From NCBI GenBank assembly GCA_002418685.1, contig DIEP01000027.1, forward strand, positions 1 to 15,481: 15,481 nucleotides of DNA, written 5' to 3'. Position 1 is the first letter of the stretch; every line of letters starts with the position of its first letter. Source of the DNA: Ignavibacteria bacterium UBA5771. Its GTDB lineage: Bacteria > Bacteroidota > Ignavibacteria > Kapaibacteriales > UBA2268. Positions 8,802 through 15,329 of the stretch are shown here, piece by piece. Both the position numbers and the translations under genes were made by a program. The notes under the pieces were generated by a model. It did no database searches and had not been told where the DNA came from. It saw only the letters and a program-made list of their open reading frames with translations.

Positions 8802-9509
8802 ATGAAAAAAATATTAATATTTGCAGTTTTCTGTCTTCCATTTCTACTATTGAGCGCAAATTCGCAACTTGTGCAGGCAGTTGTATCAATTGGAGGCAGA
8901 GTCTATGATATCACGAATTATCAACCACTGGGCGTTAATATTGAGATATTTGATCAAAATGGTCAAAGAATTAATAAAATAAAAAGCAATGCGGTTGATG
9001 GAAGCTATTTTATTACAGGATTAAAGCCAGGTATGACTTATGAAATTCGCTTTTCAGATTTCGATTATATGAAGTATACATATTCTATTCAAATACCCAT
9101 GACTGATAAGTATCTCGAATATTCAAAAGATTTTCTCATTATTCCAAAAAAAGAACAAACAAAAGTGCAAATACCCGTGAAACTCTTTGAAACGAGAAAA
9201 TCCAAATTAAAATACGGTGTGGACGTATTCCTCTCTGATTATATCAATCTTTTAAAATCCAATCCAACAGTAAAAGTCAAAATCGTTTCTTACCCTGATG
9301 AGAACGCAAATCCTGATGAAAATTTAAGTCTGACTCAGCAACGTAGTAATTCAATCAAAGAGTATTTTGTGTCAAATGGCATCGATGCTGATAGAATTTC
9401 AATCGAAGGCGCTAAGGCAATTGACCCGAATAATCCGCCTCCCTCAGGTCGTGCATCGAAAGGCAAGAGATATATTGGCCGCAGCTATTTAATTGTGGAA
9501 GGATATTAA
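8802..9509 (+). CDS. OmpA-family protein with N-terminal carboxypeptidase-regulatory-like domain
   Basis: This 235-residue exported protein has a signal peptide at about 1-26 (ending QLVQA). A beta-sandwich domain spans ~29-95 (GGRVYDITNYQPLGVNIEIF, GSYFITGLKPGMTYEIRF). An OmpA-like peptidoglycan-binding domain spans ~125-233 (LSLTQQRSNSIKEYFVSNGI, DRISIEG, GKRYIGRSYLIV). The OmpA-like part is divergent: the usual NRRVE signature near the end is replaced by GKRYIGRS, so peptidoglycan binding should not be taken for granted. An AGGAG site at 8789-8793 overlaps the stop codon of the WD40 gene and sits 8 bases from this ATG. The two genes are therefore one transcript and likely translationally coupled. 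The likely role is to tether an envelope assembly to the wall, with the WD40 protein as partner. Confidence 0.82.
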   Translation: MKKILIFAVFCLPFLLLSANSQLVQAVVSIGGRVYDITNYQPLGVNIEIFDQNGQRINKIKSNAVDGSYFITGLKPGMTYEIRFSDFDYMKYTYSIQIPMTDKYLEYSKDFLIIPKKEQTKVQIPVKLFETRKSKLKYGVDVFLSDYINLLKSNPTVKVKIVSYPDENANPDENLSLTQQRSNSIKEYFVSNGIDADRISIEGAKAIDPNNPPPSGRASKGKRYIGRSYLIVEGY

Positions 9510-9526
9510 AGCAAGCGTATTGCTTT
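9508..9526 (+). terminator. Hairpin overlapping the stop codon of the OmpA-family gene
   Basis: AAAGCAA (9508-9514) and TTGCTTT (9520-9526) form a 7-base stem with a GCGTA loop. It begins inside the stop codon and is followed by TGCTTGTCATTCTC, which is pyrimidine-rich but lacks a pure T run. It may be a weak terminator or an mRNA 3' end stabiliser. Confidence 0.4.
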
Positions 9527-9562
9527 TGCTTGTCATTCTCTTGAAAAAAAGGAGAAAAATAT

Positions 9563-9665
9563 TAATTAAATTTGCATAATTAAAATATGGGAAAACCGTG
9601 CAAAGACAAGTAAACTTGATGTATAAGAACGGTTTTCCCATATATATATATATATAAATAAGTTA
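9563..9665 (+). repeat. Flanking structured element, copy A (upstream of mod)
   Basis: This stretch of about 103 bases recurs, nearly identical, at 14667-14774. In order it contains a 24-base AT-rich block identical in both copies (with TAAATTTG inside), then ATATGGGAAAACCG (9585-9598) and its perfect inverse complement CGGTTTTCCCATAT (9630-9643) around a 31-base loop. It ends with eight TA dinucleotides (9641-9656) and AAATAAGTTA. The 3' half of the loop plus the first bases of the right arm (9611-9632) match copy B without a mismatch. Together the two copies enclose mod, res and the integrase remnant. Possible roles are a recombination site with a folded single-stranded form, a transcription regulator, or both. 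I do not recognise a named family with certainty. Confidence 0.82.
9567..9574 (+). promoter_or_regulatory. -7 promoter-like box inside copy A
   Basis: TAAATTTG matches TAnnTTTG exactly. A TTG at 9541-9543 lies 23 bases upstream and could be the -33 element. If used, transcription would start just before the inverted repeat and mod would have a leader of about 175 bases carrying the hairpin. Confidence 0.4.
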
Positions 9666-9721
9666 TGGGTCATGCTAAAAGACTACATTTTGCATGGCTG
9701 TTTCTTGGATTTAGACCCTAA
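9665..9721 (+). other. 18-codon leader ORF with nested inverted repeats, before mod
   Basis: ATG at 9665 opens an 18-residue frame (MGHAKRLHFAWLFLGFRP) that stops at 9719-9721, 35 bases before mod. No Shine-Dalgarno is seen. The same stretch contains GGGTC/GACCC (9667-9671, 9714-9718) and, inside, CATGC/GCATG (9671-9675, 9692-9696). This may be a leader structure, a small peptide, or a relic of an earlier gene. It could equally be chance. Confidence 0.25.
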
Positions 9722-9756
9722 TGAAATGCTTATAATTTTAATTTAAAAATGAAAAT

Positions 9757-11712
9757 ATGGACAATACAAAACTAAAACAACTGATACTCAAAGTTTTAAA
9801 AGCTGATGATAGACTTTGGAACGATGATAAAACGGAACTTAACCAAACTTTGCTTTTAGATTTAGTAGAAAATATTGATGAAAAAATTATTGATTTATTA
9901 TTACAAGAAGAAGATTTAAGAGAAAAGTTTTTTGTAAAAATCAAAGATGCGTATGTTTTTAAGACAAATGATTTTCATTTTTTCATAGAAGAAAATAAGG
10001 TAGATAATTCTTATACTCAATATAAAAATAGAATAGGTTTAACCGATGGTAAAAGATTTCTAAAAGATACCAATGATGTAGTTTTAAACTGGCCTTATAA
10101 AGATTGTGTTTTAGAAGGTGGACAAAGCACAGAAGAAGGCACAGATACTTATTTTGAGTATGATAAAAAAACCGATGAATACAAAGAAAAACAATCAAAA
10201 AGAAAAGAGATATTTTTTAATTCTGTTTTGGCTCACGATGAGATAGATAGACTTTTTGATGCAAAAGCACTCACAAACTGGAAAAGATTTACCAAAGATG
10301 GAGAACAAGCAGTAAAAGAGATAAAAAGAGACCAAGACGGAACAATTAAAGAAAACATGATTATCAAAGGAAATAATTTACTCGCTTTACACAGTCTTAA
10401 AAAGCAGTTTGTAGGGAAAGTAAAGCTGATTTATATTGATCCACCGTATAATACGGGCAATGATGGTTTTAATTACAATGACAATTTTAATCATTCTACT
10501 TGGTTGACATTTATGAAAAATAGATTAGAAGTAGCAAGAAAGTTATTACGAGATGATGGGGTGATTTTTGTTCAGTGTGATGATAACGAGCAAGCTTATT
10601 TAAAGGTTTTGATGGATGATATTTTTGGTAGAGAGAATTTTGTGGGAGATTTAATTAGAAAAACAAAATCTGTTACAAATGATGCTAAAGTGGGTTTTAA
10701 TATTCAGCATGAAAATACTTTAATTTTTGCAAGGAAAAAGATACTTTTAAAACTTAACGGCACAGAAAAAGATTTATCTAATTATTCAAATCCTGATAAC
10801 GATCCAAATGGCGATTGGGTTAGTTCTGATCCTAGTGCTAGAACAGGAAATACAAAATTTGAAATTAAAAATCCATACACTGGAAAAATAGATTTACCAC
10901 CGAACGGAAGATGTTGGTCTTTTTCTAAAGAATCATTTGAAAGGCATATTAAAAGTGGGAAAATTATTTTTAAAAAAGAAGTTAAAGAAGGTGAAAGAGG
11001 TTTTATTTATAAAAGATATAAAAATGAATTAAAAGATTTATTCAATCTTCTTAATAGTTTAGATGGTACGGATAATAAGTATATGAATCAAGTTGCTACA
11101 AAAGAAAAAAATAATTTAACCGAATTTAAATTTGAATATCCTAAACCTGAAGATTTTTTAAAATTAATTATTCAAAGCTCAACACAACCAAACGACATTG
11201 TCCTTGACTATCATCTGGGAAGTGGAACAACTGCGGCAGTAACTCACAAAATGGGTAGACAATATATTGGTATAGAACAAATGGACTATATTGAACCAAT
11301 TGCTGTGGAAAGACTTAAAAAAGTAATAGACGGCGAACAAGGTGGAATTAGCAAATCAGTTAACTGGCAAGGTGGCGGTGATTTTATCTACTTTGAGCTT
11401 GCCAAATGGAACGAAACAGCAAAAGAAAAAATCCTTGCTTGCGAAAGTTTTGAAGAACTTATCAAATTTTTTGATGAAATGTATGAGAGATATTTTTTAA
11501 ACTATAATCTTAAAATCAAAGAGTTTAGAGAAAAAGTAATTAATGAAGAAGAGTTTAAAGCACTAAGTTTAGAAGAACAAAAGAAAATGTTTGTCGCTAT
11601 GCTTGATAATAATCAAATGTATGTGAATAAAACAGAAATGGCAGATAAAAAATATAGCATAAGTGAAGAAGATCAAATACTGACTGATTTATTTCATAAT
11701 AACGAGAAATAA
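9757..11712 (+). CDS. mod: Type III restriction-modification system, Mod subunit (adenine-N6 DNA methyltransferase)
   Basis: This 651-residue protein transfers a methyl group from S-adenosylmethionine to adenine in an asymmetric DNA site. In type III systems it also supplies sequence recognition to the Res subunit. The catalytic motif DPPYNTG is at residues 228-234 and the AdoMet-binding motif DYHLGSGTT at 484-492. This order (catalytic motif before AdoMet motif) is that of beta-class amino-methyltransferases. The region between, roughly 290-460, is where the target recognition domain lies in this family and would set the site; the site cannot be predicted here. Length is normal for Mod, and no frameshift or simple-sequence repeat is seen inside the gene. 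The ATG has an A-rich leader with no clear Shine-Dalgarno. The res gene begins 2 bases after the stop. Base composition is noticeably more AT-rich than the envelope genes to the left, and the flanking repeats suggest transfer. Confidence 0.95.
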   Translation: MDNTKLKQLILKVLKADDRLWNDDKTELNQTLLLDLVENIDEKIIDLLLQEEDLREKFFVKIKDAYVFKTNDFHFFIEENKVDNSYTQYKNRIGLTDGKRFLKDTNDVVLNWPYKDCVLEGGQSTEEGTDTYFEYDKKTDEYKEKQSKRKEIFFNSVLAHDEIDRLFDAKALTNWKRFTKDGEQAVKEIKRDQDGTIKENMIIKGNNLLALHSLKKQFVGKVKLIYIDPPYNTGNDGFNYNDNFNHSTWLTFMKNRLEVARKLLRDDGVIFVQCDDNEQAYLKVLMDDIFGRENFVGDLIRKTKSVTNDAKVGFNIQHENTLIFARKKILLKLNGTEKDLSNYSNPDNDPNGDWVSSDPSARTGNTKFEIKNPYTGKIDLPPNGRCWSFSKESFERHIKSGKIIFKKEVKEGERGFIYKRYKNELKDLFNLLNSLDGTDNKYMNQVATKEKNNLTEFKFEYPKPEDFLKLIIQSSTQPNDIVLDYHLGSGTTAAVTHKMGRQYIGIEQMDYIEPIAVERLKKVIDGEQGGISKSVNWQGGGDFIYFELAKWNETAKEKILACESFEELIKFFDEMYERYFLNYNLKIKEFREKVINEEEFKALSLEEQKKMFVAMLDNNQMYVNKTEMADKKYSISEEDQILTDLFHNNEK

Positions 11713-11714
11713 TT

Positions 11715-14546
11715 ATGGCAGATATAAAAAATCTTTATGAAATAATCAATATCCAGAAAGAAGCATTAAAAAAGTTTACTCCTGAAATTTTTGATATACC
11801 TGAGTATATTTCTAATAATTTGAAATATGATTTTTTTGATTGGCAAAGAGAAGCACTGGAAAACTTTTTATTTTATCAAAACCCAAAATCACAACTTAAA
11901 CAAGTTCCAACTCACCTGATGTTTAACATGGCAACAGGAACAGGAAAAACTCTTTTAATGGCAGCTACTATTTTGTATTACTACCAGCAAGGATACAGGA
12001 ATTTTCTTTTCTTTGTAAATCAAAATAATATTGTAGATAAAACCGAAAATAATTTTATAAATAGCACTCATACAAAATATTTATTTAAAGAAAAAATTGT
12101 TATTGATGATAAAACTGTAAATATTAAAAAAGTAGATACATTTAGTGATAATCCACAAGGTATAGAAATTAAATTTACTTCTATTCAAAAACTCTATAAC
12201 GATATTCATTTACAAAGAGAAAATCAAACTACTTTAGATGATTTGCATAGCAAAGATATTATTATGCTTGCTGATGAAGCTCACCATTTGAATACAACTA
12301 CAAATAACGGACAATCCAACACAATTGGAATATTTTCACCAAAAGAAATTATAAATTCTTTAACAGAAATTACAGAAAGAACAAGTATAGACGAAATTGA
12401 AAGGAAAGGTTGGGAACATACTGTCATAGAATTGATTTTAAATAAAAATGGGAATGGGAAAAAAGAAGAAAATAAGAATGTGCTTTTAGAATTTACTGCT
12501 ACTATACCTGAAACAGAAGCAGTAGCTAAAAAATATGAAGATAAAATTATTTATAAATTTGGTTTAAAAGATTTTTTACAAGCAGGTTATACAAAAGAAA
12601 TTAACCTGGTTTCATCTACATTAGATAAAAAAGAAAGAGTTTTGCAAGCACTTTTATTCCAATGGTATAGACACAAAATTGCATTAAAATATAATATTCA
12701 TAATTTTAAACCCGTAATCCTTTTCAGGAGTAAAACTATTGAAGAATCAAAAGCTGACTATGAAGAGTTTTTGAATTGGATAGATGAAATTTCGAGCAGT
12801 GATTTTGATTTTCTTAGAAACATCGGAGACAAAATTTATGAGGCAAAACAGCCATCACTTTTTGAAATGGGAAAATCAAGAACAGAGCAGGTTTTAGAAT
12901 TTATACAAAAAGAAAATATCAGTTTGGGTGAAATCGCAAATTGGATAAAACAAAACTTTCAAAAGAAAAATACCATTATTACAAACTCTAAAACGAATAC
13001 GACTAAAACAGAAAAAACAGATGAAGAAACTGAAAAGTTATTAAACAGTTTAGAAGATAAAAATAATCATATCAGAGCAATTTTTACTGTTAGCAGATTA
13101 ACCGAAGGTTGGGATGTTTTGAACCTTTTTGATATTGTGAGACTATATCAAGGGCAAAATGCAGGAGGAAGCACCATAAAAACTCCAGAAGCTACAATCA
13201 AAGAAAAACAGCTTATCGGAAGAGGTGTCAGATATTTTCCATTTAGTTTTAATGACAAGGTAAAAAATAAAAGAAAATTTGACGATGATTTAAACCATCA
13301 ATTAAGGGTGTTGGAAGAATTGTATTATTATACTTATGATGAAGAATCAAGATATATTTCTCATCTCAAAAAAGAATTAAAAAAAGACGGATATATTAGA
13401 GATGATAAAGTTATTAAAACTTTTGCACTCAAGAAGGATTTTCAAGACAGTAAATTTTACAAAGAAACAAAAATTTGGTATAACAAGCAAATTGATAATC
13501 CAGACAGGAAAAAGAAGACATTAGACGATATTAAAAAAGATTTTTTTGTATCATATAAAATCAAAGGATTAGAATTTATTGAACAAGAAATTGGTTTTGA
13601 GAAACAAGAAGACTTACAAAGGTTGAATTTACAAGAAAAAGGATTGAAAACAATTTCAATTAAATTCAAAGACATTGAAAGACATATTTTTTGGAAGGCT
13701 GTCAATATCAAAGCAAAGCAAGAAAATTCTTTATTTCAATTTGAAAGACTAAAAGAAGAATTAGAAATTGAAAGCATTGAAGATTTACAAAAAGAGCAGT
13801 TTTTGGGAGGTTTTGATATACAAATCATTGTAAGCAACAATATAACTTATGATAATATCGACAATAAAGATAAGTTAGATTTAGTTTTAAAATTTTTAGA
13901 AAAAATATTTGCCGAGTTAAAAGCGAATATTGCTCCATTCAATGGAAGTGATTTTATACCAGGAGATTTGGATAAATTTTTTGCTATTCCAAAGCAAAAA
14001 GCAGTAGAACAAGAGAAAATTAATGACTCAATCTCGAAAGAGAATAAATGGTATGTTTTAGATGGTTTTGCGGGAACTTCTGAGGAAAAAGAGCTGATTG
14101 ATTTTATTAAAGAGACAATTGGAAATTTAGAAGAAAAATATTCTGAAATTTATCTATTAAGAAATGAAGAAGTTTATAAAATATATGATTTTGAACAAGG
14201 AAGAGGTTTCCAGCCCGATTTTATTCTATTTTTAAAAACAAAAGACAAGAAAAATGTTGGAATTTTTGGAACAGAAATTTATTATCAAATCTTTATTGAA
14301 CCAAAAGGAAATGAATTTATTGGGTACGATGGAATTTTTGGAACAGGAAAGGAAGGTTGGAAAGAAAAGTTCTTAGAAGAAATCTCTGAAAAATACGGAT
14401 TTGAAAAAATCATAAAAGCAGAAAATCTAAATTATAGACTTATAGGTTTACCATTCTTTAATAAAGATCATAATTCTAACTTTAAGAGCAAATATGAATT
14501 ACTCGTAAATGAATACGGATCTTTGAAAAATGGAATTCACCCCTAA
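11715..14546 (+). CDS. res: Type III restriction-modification system, Res subunit (helicase-nuclease)
   Basis: This 943-residue protein complexes with Mod, hydrolyses ATP to move on DNA and cuts unmodified DNA some 25 bases from a recognition site (known for the family). Superfamily-2 motifs are complete: FDWQREAL near residue 41, Walker A MATGTGKT at 72-79, DEAH box DEAH at 187-190, FTATIPE from 260, the SRLTEGWDV motif near 460, and QLIGRGVR at 499-506. The C-terminal nuclease core of the PD-(D/E)xK type is present: PD at 834-835 and the ExK residues Glu862 and Lys864 in IFIEPKG. Length is usual for Res, so the enzyme looks intact. The gap after mod is 2 bases, indicating one transcript. 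The last residues (NGIHP) are encoded right at the junction with an integrase remnant, so the extreme C terminus may have been altered by recombination. Composition is very A-rich on this strand. Confidence 0.95.
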   Translation: MADIKNLYEIINIQKEALKKFTPEIFDIPEYISNNLKYDFFDWQREALENFLFYQNPKSQLKQVPTHLMFNMATGTGKTLLMAATILYYYQQGYRNFLFFVNQNNIVDKTENNFINSTHTKYLFKEKIVIDDKTVNIKKVDTFSDNPQGIEIKFTSIQKLYNDIHLQRENQTTLDDLHSKDIIMLADEAHHLNTTTNNGQSNTIGIFSPKEIINSLTEITERTSIDEIERKGWEHTVIELILNKNGNGKKEENKNVLLEFTATIPETEAVAKKYEDKIIYKFGLKDFLQAGYTKEINLVSSTLDKKERVLQALLFQWYRHKIALKYNIHNFKPVILFRSKTIEESKADYEEFLNWIDEISSSDFDFLRNIGDKIYEAKQPSLFEMGKSRTEQVLEFIQKENISLGEIANWIKQNFQKKNTIITNSKTNTTKTEKTDEETEKLLNSLEDKNNHIRAIFTVSRLTEGWDVLNLFDIVRLYQGQNAGGSTIKTPEATIKEKQLIGRGVRYFPFSFNDKVKNKRKFDDDLNHQLRVLEELYYYTYDEESRYISHLKKELKKDGYIRDDKVIKTFALKKDFQDSKFYKETKIWYNKQIDNPDRKKKTLDDIKKDFFVSYKIKGLEFIEQEIGFEKQEDLQRLNLQEKGLKTISIKFKDIERHIFWKAVNIKAKQENSLFQFERLKEELEIESIEDLQKEQFLGGFDIQIIVSNNITYDNIDNKDKLDLVLKFLEKIFAELKANIAPFNGSDFIPGDLDKFFAIPKQKAVEQEKINDSISKENKWYVLDGFAGTSEEKELIDFIKETIGNLEEKYSEIYLLRNEEVYKIYDFEQGRGFQPDFILFLKTKDKKNVGIFGTEIYYQIFIEPKGNEFIGYDGIFGTGKEGWKEKFLEEISEKYGFEKIIKAENLNYRLIGLPFFNKDHNSNFKSKYELLVNEYGSLKNGIHP

Positions 14547-14551
14547 CCCCT

Positions 14552-14662
14552 CTGCCTAAAATCCAAGAACTGCTGGGGCATAAGAATTCAAAAACAGCAG
14601 AGATGGACACACATTTTTCACAAAAAAGTTTATTAATAAAAAGTCCGTTTAATAATTTATAA
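14552..14662 (+). pseudogene. C-terminal remnant of a tyrosine recombinase (integrase)
   Basis: Six bases after the res stop, another frame reads KIQELLGHKNSKTAEM, then DTHFSQKSLLIKSPFNNL and a TAA at 14660-14662. This is the end of a XerC/D-type tyrosine recombinase. The LGH motif carries a catalytic His, and the family ending after it is normally E-(I/M)-Y-T-H-V-S...L..I..P.(D/N)NL. The nucleophilic Tyr is Asp here (GAC at 14606-14608, one base from TAC). Everything before the LGH helix, including the first Arg and the other catalytic residues, is missing. It cannot be functional. It lies in the same orientation as mod-res and ends only about 5 bases before copy B of the flanking element, as expected if an integrase once adjoined that element. 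Confidence 0.8.
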
Positions 14663-14666
14663 AAAA

Positions 14667-14774
14667 TAATTAAATTTGCATAATTAAAATAAATTTAAAT
14701 ATGGGAAAACCGCGCAAATAGAACTAAACTTGATGTATAAGAACGGTTTTTCCCATATATATAAAAACGAGTTA
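14667..14774 (+). repeat. Flanking structured element, copy B (upstream of DUF805)
   Basis: This is the second copy of the element at 9563-9665. It shares the AT-rich leading block, the left arm ATATGGGAAAACCG (14699-14712), the loop segment and right arm start (14725-14746 identical to 9611-9632) and the AGTTA end (14770-14774). It differs by a ~9-base AT insertion before the left arm, one extra T in the right arm (14744-14758, giving a bulge), a few loop changes and four instead of eight TA dinucleotides. It sits in the same orientation as copy A, so the two are direct repeats 5.1 kb apart. Confidence 0.82.
14671..14678 (+). promoter_or_regulatory. -7 promoter-like box inside copy B
   Basis: The same TAAATTTG box as in copy A, at the equivalent place before the hairpin. 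No good TTG is seen at the -33 distance, so promoter use is less supported than in copy A. It would give DUF805 a leader of about 275 bases. Confidence 0.3.
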
Positions 14775-14957
14775 CGTGCAAACATGGGGAACAACGGAAT
14801 GACATAGATAAAAAAACCGACTATTTTTGACACGTTTTGACAATTTAAGACAATAAACAAGACGCTTAATTAATCTAACAGTGGAGTCCAGAACCCACAC
14901 GAAAAAACGGGGCGAATCCGAAAAGCCTTATGAGTAGGAAATCTAAATTAAAATAAT
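14775..14957 (+). other. Non-coding stretch before DUF805 with 10-base iterated motif
   Basis: I see no gene in this stretch. Two TTTTGACA octamers (14825-14832, 14835-14842) and a related TTAAGACA (14845-14852) follow each other at exact 10-base steps, one helical turn, a layout seen in operators and in overlapping -35 boxes. From 14881 to about 14930 the DNA is richer in G and C (GTGGAGTCC...CGGGGCGAATCCG) with a short GTGG/CCAC inverted repeat. A weak TAGGAAAT lies some 15-20 bases before the DUF805 ATG. Confidence 0.3.
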
Positions 14958-15329
14958 ATGAATTGGTATTTGAAAGTTCTGAAACAGTACGCAGACTTCA
15001 GCGGAAGAGCAAGAAGAAAAGAGTATTGGATGTTTTTCTTATTCAATACGATTTTTGCATTTTTAGCAGCAATTATTGACAATGTAGTTGGAACAGCAAG
15101 CCCTGACTTAGGCTATGGTGTTTTTTGCGGAATTTATTCACTCGCGGTGCTTATACCAAGTTTGGCAGTTGGTGTTAGAAGACTTCACGATATAGGTGAT
15201 AGTGGATGGATGCTTTTAATCGCATTAATTCCTCTAATTGGAGCAATATGGCTTTTAGTTTTAATGGTGTCAGACAGTCAAGAAGGAACTAACAAATGGG
15301 GTGAAAATCCTAAAGAAATAACAGCCTAA
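14958..15329 (+). CDS. DUF805 family small membrane protein
   Basis: This 123-residue inner-membrane protein has the family signatures FSGRARRKEYW at residues 14-24 and RRLHDIGDSGW at 74-84. Hydrophobic helices lie around 24-44, 54-72 and 84-104, with a polar C-terminal tail (NKWGENP). The biochemical role of DUF805 proteins is not established. They are widespread in bacteria and are common as stand-alone genes in mobile cassettes. The gene stands alone between copy B of the structured element and a hairpin element that begins in its own stop codon, which fits a one-gene cassette. Length and motifs indicate an intact protein. Confidence 0.9.
   Translation: MNWYLKVLKQYADFSGRARRKEYWMFFLFNTIFAFLAAIIDNVVGTASPDLGYGVFCGIYSLAVLIPSLAVGVRRLHDIGDSGWMLLIALIPLIGAIWLLVLMVSDSQEGTNKWGENPKEITA

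Noticed and set aside
11206..11232. Mod AdoMet motif reading DYHLGSGTT rather than the textbook DxFxGSGTT
   Set aside because: To my knowledge this variant is common in type III Mod proteins, so I do not treat it as a defect.
9757..11712. Phase-variable simple repeat inside mod
   Set aside because: No tetra- or pentanucleotide tandem repeat is visible in the coding sequence; only the upstream TA tract varies between copies.
9563..14774. Insertion sequence or transposon with terminal inverted repeats
   Set aside because: The two flanking elements are direct, not inverted, copies. No transposase is present, only a tyrosine recombinase tail, and no target-site duplication could be recognised.
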